Source: Boswellia sacra
Taxonomy: Eukaryota; Streptophyta; Magnoliopsida; Sapindales; Burseraceae
Length of the DNA stretch: 64,000 nucleotides
Reading direction: 5' to 3'
Assembly: GCA_013180625.2 (NCBI GenBank)
Contig: SNVD02001362.1
Location: 1,181,501 to 1,245,500, forward strand
The translations under genes and the position numbers were made by a program. The notes below the pieces were generated by a model. The model searched no databases. It was not told the origin of the DNA and saw nothing but the letters and a program-made list of their open reading frames with translations. Each line of letters opens with the position of its first letter. Position 1 is the first letter of the stretch. Shown here one piece after another: positions 24,661 to 38,118 of the stretch.

Positions 24661-26470
24661 GGTGCTTCAAAAAACCAATAATGCCAAAACAACGTCGTTT
24701 AGGTTGATATTAGCAACAAACCCTACATGCCCACTCCTTGATCTACGCTCTTCAGCATTTTCCCTCATACCCTAGCCGCTCAAACTCATGCTCTCATACT
24801 TCTCATTTCCCTCATCGTTCTCATCCCTCTCATCGTCATCATCAACTGATCTCTCCAACTTCATCATCATCATCATTTCATTATCCTCCTCATCTCCATC
24901 TTCTCATTCCCCAATCTTTGACTCTAACCGTGCTCTAATGATTTCAAAAGTGAAATCTGTAAAGGTTTGGCTCTCAAGAAGTCTCGATCTATGCCCATAG
25001 AGCTCTCCGGTCAGTCATTTTTTCGCAATCTAAATCACAATTTTCTTTTTTATTTTAGATCCATTGTTGTTGAGCATGTGAACTGAATAATTTTTTAATT
25101 GGTTTTAGTAAAACAATTTCTAGGATTTTATGTTTCGTTTCTAATTTAGTTATGCCCTGGTTGTTAGCTAAATAATTTGGGAAGGTTGTGGTGTTTTAAC
25201 TTTGGTTGTGCTTAATTACAAATTTTTGCGTTTCGTCATCGGAAGTTCTCAAGTTAACCAAATGTTTGCAGATCATTTTTCCTCTCTCTACAAGTAAAGT
25301 TTGATTTCAACTATAATTACGTAATATATTTTAATTCCATCCTATTATCCTCTTTAATTCCTCACCACTGGATTTGGGTTTTTATTTTTTGGGATTAATT
25401 TCTCATGTGTTCGGGAAATTCAGGAAAAGATAGAAAATTAGAGAGCTTGATTGTTTTGTTTTTTGTTCAGTTTGATTTCTGAAGAAATCAAATTGAACTC
25501 AACTTGCTGTATATTATGTGTTAGGCTTAATTTATCAGAGTCCTTCTAAGGCTTAATTTCATTTTTTTTTAAATATTTAGGATAAAATGACTGTGGTTAA
25601 ATTTGTTTCAAATGGGAATTCTTTCCTCTAGCTGAAATGTTTGTCTATAAATTTTGGAAAGTTAAGACGTGAAATTTCTACATTTTTCTATTGAAGCTTT
25701 ATGAAAGAATGATTAAAATATAATAAAATAAAAATAAAAGTTCTATTTATCGGTTTTTTCAATCTAATATTGTTCAACAATTCAACTTGTCAATTTCAAA
25801 ATTATATGTTAGCAACTGGATGAAATCGATGAAGTGATTTAGTTTTAATACAGTATATAACGATTTATTTTCCATTTACGGCAAGTTCTTTTTTTGCCTT
25901 TGTGCCAATGTAAAAATAAATTCTATGGTTGTTGATCTTAAATAGATTATTGAGCTCACAAAGTAATGAAGCTATGTCTTCAATGGTCTTTTGCCACGTT
26001 TTATTGTTAAATAAAATACATGAAAATATTATTGATAAGTTCCCTTTCATGAAATTGAATTAACGTTTTTTAGATTTATACAAAGGCTTCAATCATGAGT
26101 TGTGTCTATAGCTAATAATCTGACGCCAAGTTAATGCACATATGTCTTGAGGATAAGTTCATAATGTCCATGTGTCGCATTGGTGGAATTCACCTTTCAT
26201 AACAAGTTTAATAATAATAAACTCTCATTTATTTAATATTTTATTCCTTGCCAAGGTCATTTCACGTTCTCTATCTTATTGTCATTTGCAAGTATAGATA
26301 TTATTTCAGAATTTGCAAATTTATTGCATAGTCTTTATGGTTGTTTGTACGACTTTCTAATTTTGGAGCTTTGATTCTTTGTGTTATGTTACTATCATCC
26401 TAATATGTTTATTATTTAAGTCATAATATTGTATGTTGAGTTACATTTAATTGTATAATTTATGTTGCAA
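24661..26470. other. CACTA interior: unidentified DNA, possible captured intron
   Basis: 24740-25010 is rich in CATCATCATC and TCTCAT words. Long open frames there come from low-complexity sequence and I do not take them as genes. 25010-26470 is T-rich and resembles plant intron DNA leading into the RPL10A fragment. Confidence 0.4.
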
Positions 26471-26625
26471 GTAGAAAAGATTGGTTTGGATTACATGGAT
26501 GTTGAAGGTTTGAAGAAGCTCAACAAAGAAACTTGCCAAGAAGTACCTTGCCTTTTTAGTATCAAAATATGTGATCAAGCAAATCCCTCATTTGTTAGGC
26601 CCCGGTCTGAACAAGGCAGGCAAGT
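26471..26625 (+). pseudogene. RPL10A: Captured fragment of ribosomal protein L10a (uL1)
   Basis: The fragment reads [18 protein letters not shown] in one frame. After a deletion that removes several codons and shifts frame it continues [20 protein letters not shown] and then [12 protein letters not shown]. These are consecutive parts of plant RPL10A/uL1, a large-subunit ribosomal protein that binds 23S/28S rRNA at the L1 stalk. Only the middle of the protein is present, no start or stop belongs to it, and the frame is broken. It is a dead fragment inside the CACTA element. Confidence 0.82.
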
Positions 26626-27627
26626 CTGATAAATATTGGACATTTGTTTTCCTCTACTTAGTTATTTAAAGCGTTTCATATATTCTTTCCTAGTCTCTCT
26701 TGGTTGTGATGATATGTAATTGTTGTGGGCCCAATTGATTAATGATTAGATAACTCTTAGTAATTGTGAGTTTGATGTTTCATTTGTAACATCTCCATCT
26801 TGTTTGACTACATGACAAATGATAATAGTTTAACAGTTGAAGGATTTCTTTTATTGGTAATTTCTATTCTTATTGTTGCCTTTTTATTAAGTTGTTAATT
26901 TTGAAGGAGTAGTCAAGCTCATGTCCATAAAGGTGTATTAGAAAGTAATCTAATTTGATTAATTATAATTTTTTAGAAATTTTATCTATTTCTAACAATG
27001 TTTGATAGTCAATAACACTGGTTTTTGTATATTTAGGGAATTGCTTTAGGGATGTTAGATATGGTGGAATAGGATTCTTCTTTATTGTTTATCTAGAATA
27101 TTTTACACTCACAGGAATGGAAGCCTTTTTCAACTCTATCAGTTATGCTTTGCATTAATTTTTGGATATATTTCGAAATTTTCTGCTTAAAATTTGTGTC
27201 TTCAAAATTTGTATCTTTAATTCTAAACTGGACCTTTAAGTTCCCACTTTAACAATAGAATTCGAGCTCTTTGCAGTAATTCGCTGAGGAAGTTCTAGGT
27301 TTTTTCTAATAAATTTCACAAGTAAGGTTTATTTTATTTTATTTGTTTCTGCTCATGCTGTGTCTGTTGTGATTTTCTTGTGTTCTTTTTTTAATTTTTT
27401 GTGCTTGCTAGGGACATGCATGTTGAGAAGATGGAGAAGGAAAGTCCAAATGATATGAATGATAGAGATTTCTAATGTTTTGTGGAAGTCATTTTTAATA
27501 CCTGATTTTGTATCTTTAATACTGTAATCATGGAGTTAAGGTGTGCATATCATTTGTATCTTTTTCTGTCTTAGTTTGATCTCATTCTTCTTTTATTCTT
27601 ATGTACCTGATTTTGAGATTCATACAG
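26626..27627. other. CACTA interior between RPL10A and RecQ fragments
   Basis: T-rich, intron-like DNA. A short open stretch after an acceptor-like GCTAG at 27407-27475 has no recognised homology. No supported gene. Confidence 0.4.
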
Positions 27628-29204
<1,577 letters not shown>

Positions 29205-29479
29205 TTATTTTTTCAATTTCACTTAAGAGAATGGGTGGTTAGGTATAGGAGCCTCAATCACAATGTTTTTATTCGTTGTTGGAATTTTTTAATTTACGGT
29301 GATGTCTACTGGAATGATTAGTTAGCAAGTTGTTGTTGCATGTCTAGTCAAATTTTTTTTTGTTTATTTTCACTTAGAGACCAATTTATTGGATTGTTTT
29401 ATGGATTCGTTTGCATATCTTTTGTATGTGATCTTCTGTCGTTTTAAACTTCGTCCTTCTGCTAACTTTATAGCTTGAG
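29205..29479. other. Junction DNA between RecQ and FPP fragments
   Basis: T-rich noncoding DNA. The RecQ similarity fades after LRELN, and the junction with the next captured fragment lies somewhere in this stretch. Confidence 0.4.
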
Positions 29480-29602
29480 ATGGACCACCGAGGTTGTCTG
29501 TGGAAGAGAAAATCATCATCTGATAAAGCTGAGAAGACAGTGGCTACTGCATTGGACTCTGCTGATACTGCTCTTGCATCAGCTGGATCTCAACCTAGTC
29601 AG
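29480..29602 (+). pseudogene. FPP: Captured first coding exon of a filament-like plant protein
   Basis: An acceptor-like TATAG precedes ATG at 29480 and an open stretch of 41 codons ending exactly at CAG/GTATGG. It reads MDHRGCLWKRKSSSDKAEKT and then ALDSADTALASAGSQPSQ. Filament-like plant proteins (DUF869, coiled-coil, microtubule-associated) start with a MDRR.WLWKRKSS-type motif, and the Ser/Ala-rich continuation fits. The frame is open over this exon but the rest of the gene is absent. Family assignment rests on the N-terminal motif. Confidence 0.62.
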
Positions 29603-30756
29603 GTATGGCCTTCAATACAGGTTCTGGAACCATAGTAGTGTTAAGTCTCATCTGTAAGTGGTTCTTAAGCTGTCTTCTAAATGATTTGAGTATCTGCTTA
29701 TTTGGCAATACTAATTGTTTATGCATTCTCGCTGAAATTGATCGATCTTCGAGATATCTTTTACTGATCAATTAAGTATGAAAGAGTTGTCATTCTAGTT
29801 GTTTAATAGATTTGCTATTGAGAATTAATTGAATTGTAATGCTGCTTTAGTGAAATGTGGACTGTAATGAGTTTAGAATTATTATTTTATTTGGCAAATT
29901 TATCTATTTTCCTACTAGCCCAGTTTGCTCAATGGGCAGTCTCCTTTACCATAGGATGCTCACTTGTGCATTTGTCCATGCTCATGGGCATGATAGATAT
30001 AGATATTGGCATCAGTTAGGCTATTTTCCCATGCTTTAATTTTGATAATGCCTCTTGATTTAATTGTATCTCTTAACTTTTATCTTTTGTTCTAAAAGGA
30101 TCATTACAAAAAGCAAACATACATTCAAATTTTTGTGCCTTGTGTCTTGGAAATCTTTATAGACATAATGTAATTTCTTTACAGCTGCAAATTTCTTTGC
30201 AGCTGTGATTAGTCTTAAAATTCTCTTACGGCTGGCTACATTGACCCCAAATTGCTATGAAATAGAAATAATGTAAACAACATTACTGGTAGTTGGAAAT
30301 TTGTTAATGAATTCCGCGTTCTTCTTGTTTTGAAGTGCATTGCTTCAAATTGAACCTGTGTTTACTATAGAAAGAAATACAAAGTTACAGCAACACAAAC
30401 TAAATTGCAAAAATTGAATATAGCCTCGTAGTGAAAATTGAATGTGGAAAAATTTCATGTAGAATCTTTTTTTTTTTCACTTTGAAATGTAAAAATTGGA
30501 TGCTACAACCAATGTGGAAAGTTTATTCCATGCATATTGAATGCAGATCTCAATGTGTTGAATGAGTATCAGCAGATTCAATCTTTCTCTGCATTCAACA
30601 GTCTATTCAACAGTACTGTGATATTCCCTTTTTCTATACTGCATCAACAGTATATTCAACAGTATATTACTTCTTTCTTAATATTCTCGTTTTCTATATG
30701 ACTTTACATCATCATTCTGCTGTGATGCTCATGGCTAGTTTACTGACTCAATGTAG
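29603..30756. other. CACTA interior between FPP and MCM4 fragments
   Basis: Noncoding, intron-like. 30480-30700 contains repeated ATTCAACAGT and GCATTCAACAGT words. No supported gene. Confidence 0.4.
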
Positions 30757-30970
<214 letters not shown>

Positions 30971-31560
30971 ATGATGCCATCTTCTTTGTGATCCTTCTAA
31001 GCTCTTTCAATCTAGCTATAACCCATTGATATGAGGAATAGATTAAGATTTTGATATTAACGAGTCAATGACCTACTTAATAGGTTCTGAAATTTGTCAT
31101 GTGAACTCCAAATTTAATTTGGTTGGCTATCATTTGTTGTTGCTTCTGGATTTGAATTACAATCACAGTTTGTTGTTGATAGTTACTAATGATTTAGCTT
31201 ATGTATTAGTAATGATATACATGATCTATGCAACTTTTCTCTATATTGTTATCTGGATGTCATTACTATAAAAAGTTTTTGGACTCAATTGGATGTGCAC
31301 TTTAATTTTTAGTTCATATTAAATTTGTAAATGAATTTTAGACACAAGAATGTATAAATAAAATAAAAAAAATTATAGTTCTGCATAACTAAATTTAAAT
31401 ATTGTGACAGAAAATACTAAACATAAATTCTGTCACAAACAACATAATTTACTCACAAAAATTTTCTGCCAAAATTAAATTGGAATCCAAAAAAAAAACA
31501 ATTTTCCCGCAAAAAATTTCAAACTAAAAATAAAAAATAATTTCTCGCCAAAATTTTTTA
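30971..31560. other. CACTA interior to the right of the MCM4 fragment
   Basis: Noncoding AT-rich DNA. From 31400 words such as TGTGACAGAAAA and TTCTGTCACAAAC appear and lead into the right subterminal region of the CACTA element. Confidence 0.5.
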
Positions 31561-31983
31561 AGGATTATTAAATAATTATTTACCAAGTGTGATAGACGTA
31601 TGACATGTAAAAACTATCATAAAATTATAAAATTAATTGTCTAATGTGAGAGACGTATGACATGTAAAAACTATCACAAAGTTGATGATAGACTTTTTTC
31701 TATCATGAATGAGTGACAGTGATATAGATGACTCTTTGATTCTCTATCATCCACCCCCGTTTATGACCGTTTGTTTCTGTCATCTATTCCTATTTTTCTT
31801 GTATTGTTGATATTTAGGATGTATGATTAGACATATGGTTCTAGACTGCTACACTTTGTTGGCTTATGGGATTTGATGTTGGGGATCGTGAGAAATCCCC
31901 ACAGGATTAGTTAGGAGGAGTCTGGGCCAAAGATCCACGTTTATAAAAAGATAACATATATTTTGTTGAGATAAACTTGGGAA

Positions 31984-31986
<3 letters not shown>

Positions 31987-32020
<34 letters not shown>
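31987..32020. repeat. AT dinucleotide microsatellite
   Basis: An uninterrupted run of AT dinucleotides. Confidence 0.98.
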
Positions 32021-32023
<3 letters not shown>

Positions 32024-32216
32024 TTACTTTAAAACCATTGAAAACTTTAAAATGATTGATGTTATTATTTAAACTGAAGATTTCAATAGTAAAAGATATA
32101 AAGAAAAATAGATTTTGAGACACCATTATTTAAAATGTAATAATAATGTAGCTATGTGTATTATAAAATGATATAAGTGCACGTAAAATGATATTTGAAT
32201 TTTAATATTAAGTGTA

Positions 32217-32403
32217 CAGTAATACTAAACTTACAACCCAAATATAATTTAAAGTCTACAACCTCATATGACAATTTACATGTTAAAATCTTACTAAATA
32301 TGTAACTTTCTTCATTCATTCTTCATTAAATTTTTGTCATATAAGCTACCACATCAAGTTGTAGACTTTAAATTGTATTTGGGTAGTAAGTCTAGCATTA
32401 TTG
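32217..32403. mobile_element. Mutator-like MITE, family member 1
   Basis: 187 bases with inverted arms of about 65 bases (left CAGTAATACTAAACTTACAA, right on the other strand CAATAATGCTAGACTTACTA). The perfect 9-base target duplication TTAAGTGTA lies at 32208-32216 and 32404-32412. A 9-base TSD is the Mutator superfamily signature. No coding potential. Confidence 0.88.
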
Positions 32404-32458
32404 TTAAGTGTAATATAAGAAATTGATTTGAAAGATAAATCTTCTATGGTTATAATAA

Positions 32459-32658
32459 GAGTAGTGCTAAACTTACAATCTTCATATAACCCAAATTCCA
32501 CAATCCTATATGGTAATCTACGTAGCAAAAATTCAATGGAGGAGAAAAAACAAAACAAAATGATGAAAGTTTAATCTCCAATAAGATTTTGTCGTGTAGG
32601 CTGTCATATCATATTGTAAAATTTAAGTTTTATGAATATTATAAATTTAGTATTATTG
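32459..32658. mobile_element. Mutator-like MITE, family member 2
   Basis: 200 bases starting GAGTAGTGCTAAACTTACAA, with the other-strand end CAATAATACTAAATTTATAA. The flanks TTATAATAA (32450-32458) and TTACAATAA (32659-32667) are a 9-base duplication with one mismatch. It resembles member 1, 56 bases away, but the two are diverged in the middle. Confidence 0.8.
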
Positions 32659-32667
32659 TTACAATAA

Positions 32668-34200
32668 TATCCATACTAAATTAGATGGTCCATGAAATGG
32701 AATCTAGGGTTACATAGAATAGCTATAAAATAATTTACCTAGACTGCGGGTCGGCTCCTTGGGCCGGGCATGGAAGCATAGATGTGACTTATTGGTCCGG
32801 CCGAATTTTCTCTTTATGCTGACCCAGCAAGGCGTGGTCACCTTGTCAATGGGCTCAGCTCAGTACGCTGACATCCAGACCGATGTGACTGATGACAACC
32901 TAAGGCCTTGTTCTTTTAGGTTTTTTAATTATTTATATTGCGAATAGTTCTATTTGACTTTCATCTTCTTATCTCGTTAGACTCTATCTCTAATTTAATA
33001 AAAATATAATTACAACTTCAAATACATAACAATCTCTTATTATTCCCTATACTAAATTTTATTTTTTTATTTCCTTAAATAAAATCTTATTTGACTTTAA
33101 TGTTATATGTATTTTTGTTTTTTCAATTTAAAATTTAATTGAATTGTTATTTGATTTTAATGGTGTTTGAATTTTTTTCAATATTTTTATATCATTGTAG
33201 TTCTTAAATTTATCAAATTATTAAGAAAAAATTCATGATTTTAATGCTAATCAATCGTTTCTTTTATCTTATTGAATTCTCTGATTCCATATAAATAAAA
33301 CAATTAATCAAATTATCCTTTTGTGTTTAAAAGAGATAGGATAATATGGATAATTTAGTATCTATTTGATCTAGGTTATTTGATCAATTGAAACTTATAA
33401 AGAAAAGAAAGATATAATGACTTGACGTAAAATAAAACATCTAAAAACCGGAGATGAAGTTGATGTGAGAGGGGGAGATGAGGTTGATAAGGTAGGAAAG
33501 AAATTAAGAGAAAGAGGTAAGAGATATAAAAGAAAAAAATAAAAATTTTATTAAGTCTATTTTACTTGATATTAATTATCTAATGTATTAAATTTTTATT
33601 ACAAATTTACCCTTATTTAATTTTAAAATAGGAGCTAATGAGATTAAATGTGGAGATTAAATAAATTACTCTATATTTTTTTAATATAAATATCAATCTC
33701 ATATCTTTTTCAAAAGTCAATATTATTTATATATTCTTAAATTATTTTAAAAATAAAAGCACAAAATTTATAAACAAACAAAACCTTAAAACCCGGGATG
33801 TATACATGCAATCACAAACAAACTCTCGTGCATAATACAATTTTGGGTTAGTAAAATGAAGTGATTAAATTTGATATCTGAAACTTTTTTTTATCCATTT
33901 TTGGCTCTTGTTAGATTAGAAAATTATGTTAGCTTTCCGTAGCCAACAGTAAATAAAGGATTAAGCAAAATCACAGTTTAAAAGAAAACAAAGCAACCAA
34001 TAATTGTATAAAAAATAAAATAAACGATGAAGACATAATAAAAGGTTTAGGCTAGGGTGCAGCGACTACACCCATGCCCTAGGAGAAATAATAAGATGGG
34101 ATGTTACCACATAACTCCTTATTATTAATTGGTCTTATCGTATAAGTAAGATGAGGTGGTGAGACTGTCTCACCTAAGTAGTTCTCCTTAAATAATATTG
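32668..34200. other. Intergenic region with a small GC-rich island
   Basis: 32740-32900 is clearly richer in G and C than the DNA around it (GGTCCGGCCGAA, CAAGGCGTGGTCACC). An open stretch of 62 codons (32759-32947) crosses it, but I recognise no family. From 32903 AAGGCCTTGTTCTTTT is mirrored near 33785 by AAACAAACAAAACCTT, so a hAT- or Tourist-like MITE of about 0.9 kb is possible but no clear TSD was found. The rest is AT-rich with nothing to report. Confidence 0.4.
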
Positions 34201-34208
34201 TTTGAAAA

Positions 34209-34360
34209 TAAAACTACTATATTACTCATTACATCATTATACCATCTACTCAGTAAGCATTAATTAAATATACATATTTGAGATAGAATTTTGGATGAAT
34301 ATCATTAATTAAATTATTAAGTGGGTGGTGTGATAATGTAATAAAGATATGGTAGTTTTT
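34209..34360. mobile_element. Candidate MITE with ~50-bp inverted arms
   Basis: The left arm contains AAAACTACTATATTACTC and ATTATACCATCTACTCAG. The right arm read on the other strand gives AAAACTACCATATCTTTA and TTATCACACCACCCAC. The arms face each other across about 45 bases. TSD not resolved. Confidence 0.6.
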
Positions 34361-34661
34361 AAAGAATGTCATATCATTTTGGATGCATGATATAGAATAA
34401 AACTTTGTGATGTATTGCACTACTATTTTGAAAAATCAAAGTTATTTCCGAGTTAATTGACATAGACTCTACATAAAGATCCTAGATTGCTAGAGATTTC
34501 AATGAGGGTTTAATTAGGCCCATTGACATAATAGTCATCCCTTGTTGGGCCGATTCAATGAGGAAATTGGGCCTGGCCTATCATTGCAACATTGCATGGT
34601 GTTGGAACTTGAGAAAAAAAATATGAAAATAGATCCCGTATATTTGAGAATATAGCAATAG

Positions 34662-34666
<5 letters not shown>

Positions 34667-34727
<61 letters not shown>
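34667..34727. repeat. Compound AT/AC microsatellite
   Basis: A run of AT dinucleotides is followed directly by about 23 AC units, close to perfect. Confidence 0.98.
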
Positions 34728-34729
<2 letters not shown>

Positions 34730-35776
34730 TAATGGAGAAGGCGTTTACAAGAGTAGTTTTGTGAAGGCGTTTACAAGAGTAGTTTTGTGTTTAGGCTTGT
34801 TTGGATATTAACTTTCAAAGAGAGAACTTAGTAAATTTGGAGTAGGTTTTTCGAGCTTATATATTCATTGTCTCTCTTGATTATCTTTTATGCATGTTAT
34901 TTATAGGAGGTGGATGGTATTTCCTTACATATTTGTGATATTTAAAAGACAATTAGAATTACTACAATAGGTGAGTAGAGATAATTACAAAAAAAATAAT
35001 TTTTTGTCGCAAAAAGAAGAGAAAAGATTAATTAAGATATAAGAAAGATGATTACATATTATCATAAATTAATAAATATATTCTCTTAGTAATTATTTTA
35101 AAGAATAATATTATAAATATAAAATTAAGATAATGACATTAAGATAGTATTTACTATCGGAAACTTTTTTTTATGAGATAATACACAAAAACAGATAATT
35201 TTAGTAATGACCATAATATCCTAACAGGGAAAGCTATGTTATTGATTACAGTAAAACTATTTTTATATACTATCGATACAAATTTTTTTGCATAAACCGA
35301 TGTGTCGTAATTTGATTGGAGGAGTGAATTTCAAATTTTACTTACATTAATTGATATAGATGATGTCGTATTCATTTAATAGTACCACACAAATTAATTT
35401 GTATGAGTGAATTTGTATAAATAATTTATAAGAATAATATTACTCTTCTAATTATTGGTGGTTGTTAGACCTTTCCTGCTTTTTTAATTTCATTTATTTA
35501 ATCAAACCCTTTGAGACAATATTTTAATGGTTAATTGGTTTATATAGTAATACTTAATATTAATTTTGATATATTACGAGATTGGTAATTATTAATGCAA
35601 TATGACCTATTAATTAAAAAACCTAATAATTATCAATATGCAAAGAATTTGATAAAAGATTTTAAGGTTCAATCATTGGATCGTAGTATAATCCATTTAA
35701 TATTTCCAAAATCCATTTTTATACGACAAATAAATAAAGATCTTGGAGCTAACAAAGAAGGATCATATTATCCATT
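34728..35776. other. Intergenic AT-rich DNA
   Basis: A short duplication GGCGTTTACAAGAGTAGTTT occurs twice (34740 and 34766). Nothing else can be supported. A 70-codon open stretch at 35595-35807 runs into the next MITE and is not a gene. Confidence 0.5.
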
Positions 35777-35786
35777 TTATACACAA

Positions 35787-35988
35787 AGATTAATACTATA
35801 TTTATAACTCATTTACAACCAATATTCCTTATAACCTAAGTTAATAAAATTTTATTAGATAAATAAAAAATAAAAATAAATGAAAGAAGTTAAATTACAT
35901 GATATAGTAATTATCTATCTATTAATATTTACTAACTTAGATTGTAAAACAAACTAGTTGTAAATCACTTATAGGTCTAATATTACTC
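35787..35988. mobile_element. Mutator-like MITE, family member 3
   Basis: 202 bases with inverted arms (left AGATTAATACTATATTTATA, right on the other strand AGAGTAATATTAGACCTATA). The direct repeat TTATACACAA lies at 35777-35786 and 35989-35998. End sequences and TSD length match members 1 and 2 at 32.2-32.7 kb. Confidence 0.82.
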
Positions 35989-36146
35989 TTATACACAACA
36001 TATTGGGATGGAAGAATTACTTTTCTGACCGATGTATCTCACCAACCTCCAGAAATTGCATTATCAAATTAATATCAATTGCATAAAAGATCCTTTACAT
36101 TATAAAAATTATAAAGCACTAGTGGCAATTGCTTTTACTGTTAGAA

Positions 36147-36890
36147 AAGTTAATGATCTACTAATTTGGGTTATGAATGTATTAATATATACAAAGTTAT
36201 TTGGTTAGATTTGATAATCAATTAACCTCACGGACTCTGTTTTTTTTATTTCTTTCTTATTAATTGACATCACTGATTACATCATGCATTTATATAGTTA
36301 TATTTTAAAAGAACAAAAAGGAAAGACGTTTAATCAACGAGTCAAAATTCAAACACATCAGACATGTGGTCTTCCAATTCAATATATATATATTAATTTT
36401 AAACATTAATATTATAAAGTTAATGATCTACTAATTTGGCTTATGAATATATTAATATATACAAAGTTATTTGGTTAGATTTGATAAACAATTAACCGTA
36501 CCTATTCTATTGTCTTTATTTCTTTCTTATTAATTGACATCATTGATGACATCATGCATTTATATAAATATATTTCAAAAGAATAAAAAGGAAAGAGGTT
36601 TTGTCAGCGCGTCAATATTCAAACACACGTGACATGTATACTGTGTACTCTGTTTTTTTATAAATCAAAATCGTGTTTTCTGTGCTGTATATTTTCTAAT
36701 ATAATTTATATTCAATCTCAATCACATATCTTTTTTAAAATTTAAAATAATTCAAAATTAACCATATATTTCTAAATTCAATTGAAAACAAAAATATTGG
36801 ATTTATAAAAAAACACACTTGTTGTCTTCCAATTTAAAAAATATATATATTTATTAATTTTAAACATTAATATTATGGTTTTCATTGAAA
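36147..36890. repeat. 270-bp tandem duplication upstream of the intact GST gene
   Basis: The block starting AAAGTTAATGATCTACTAAT at 36147 recurs at 36417, a period of 270 bases, with about 10% differences by eye. The second copy is interrupted after about 36640, and the matching tail (GTCTTCCAATT, TTAATTTTAAACATTAATAT) reappears at 36824-36890. It lies 0.5-1.2 kb upstream of the GST start. Confidence 0.8.
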
Positions 36891-37126
36891 TTTAATATTA
36901 TAAAATTTTAAACTTAAGATGACATATAGGACTTACAAAGAAAATCCTAAAAATTGCATTTTAATTTTTCAATCTTGGTATTATAATCACTAATTTAACT
37001 AGAGTACATACATTTATCATAAATGAAAATTATTATTCTGTTCTCAGTCAAGTTCTCAAATCTCAAGACTGAGGATTTACCCCATCCCATCTCATTCTAA
37101 AATGAGAGAGAACCATGTGTCATCGA

Positions 37127-37165
37127 TGACGTAGGTTAGATAATATTTATATATATACACACACG
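37127..37165 (+). promoter_or_regulatory. Putative core promoter of the intact tau GST gene
   Basis: A TGACGT motif (37127-37132) contains a TGACG half-site of as-1 type. A TATA-like stretch ATTTATATATATACAC follows about 20 bases later, and the start codon is about 190 bases further on. TGA-factor control of tau GSTs is known for the family; here it is an inference from one half-site. Confidence 0.45.
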
Positions 37166-37349
37166 TAGAAGTCAGTGCATCAATTAAGAAAATAAAAACT
37201 TATCTTTCCCTGACCTCAAACCTTGGTAATTATATATGTCAAATGGACTAAATTCTTAAAGCTTTGTGCCCAAGCAAGATCAATCCATAAATCACTATAA
37301 ATTCACATTGTGGTTTAGCCAAGTTACCTCACAGGTTGATTTAACAAGT

Positions 37350-38118
37350 ATGGCTGATGAAGTGAAGCTTCATGGAACATGGGCAAGTCCGTTTAGCAAC
37401 AGAGTCATCTGGGCACTGAAGCTAAAAGGCATACCATTTGAATATATAGAAGAAGATCTCACCAACAAAAGTACTTTGCTTCTAGAGTACAATCCTGTCC
37501 ACAAGAAGATCCCGGTGCTCGTTCATGGCGGAAAACCAATTTGCGAGTCCATGGTTATACTTGAATACATCGACGCGATATGGCCCGAGAACCCCTTGCT
37601 GCCAAGTGATCCTTATGGGAGAGCAGTGACCCACTTTTGGATTAAATTTGGAGAAGACAAGGTGAAATTTGAAAGTTAATTTGATAATTATATTGACAAT
37701 CTAATTCAATTATAACTTTTCAAAAATTATACAATTTGGTTTGAAAACAATTATTCTGCTGCAGGCTGTTGCTATCTGGAAAATGTTCCGGAGCACTGGA
37801 GAAGAACTAGAGAAAGCAAGGAAGGAGAGCTTGGAGATGCTAGAAACAGTTGAAGAACATGCGATAGGAGAGAAGAAATTTTTCCATGGAGAGAAGATTG
37901 GCATATTAGACATACAATTTGGTTCAATTGCTTATTGGCTGGAAATCATTGAAGAAGTAGTGGGGGTGAAGCTACTTGAATCAAAGAAATTCCCTCGCTT
38001 GCATAAATGGAATGAAAACTTCAAGCAAGTTCCGATAATAAAACAAAACCTTCCGAATCGTGAGGGGATATTGGCCTTCTTTAAGGGTCGCCGAGAAAAG
38101 TTGGAGGCGTCTTCATGA
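37350..38118 (+). CDS. GSTU: Tau-class glutathione S-transferase, intact
   Basis: Two exons, 37350-37661 (104 codons) and 37765-38118 (118 codons with stop), joined over a GT..AG intron, give 221 residues, the usual tau length. The start chosen is the ATG at 37350 because it begins [15 protein letters not shown] as in the family; an upstream in-frame ATG at 37266 would add an atypical 28-residue leader. Residues match the glutathione site known in soybean GSTU4: Ser13 (catalytic, in SPF), Lys40, Lys53, Ile54, Glu66 and Ser67. The C-terminal helical domain carries [30 protein letters not shown] and KQNLPNREG. It would act in the cytosol, conjugating glutathione to electrophiles such as xenobiotics or lipid peroxides; the substrate is unknown. 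No frame defect is visible. It is the only fully intact copy of the local array. Confidence 0.95.

Noticed and set aside
24738..25000. Two overlapping open frames rich in Ser, His and Pro
   Set aside because: Both come from CATC/TCTC low-complexity DNA and match no family I know.
32880..32925. TGATGA resembling a C box of a snoRNA
   Set aside because: No D box and no terminal stem at a suitable distance. The motif alone is too short.
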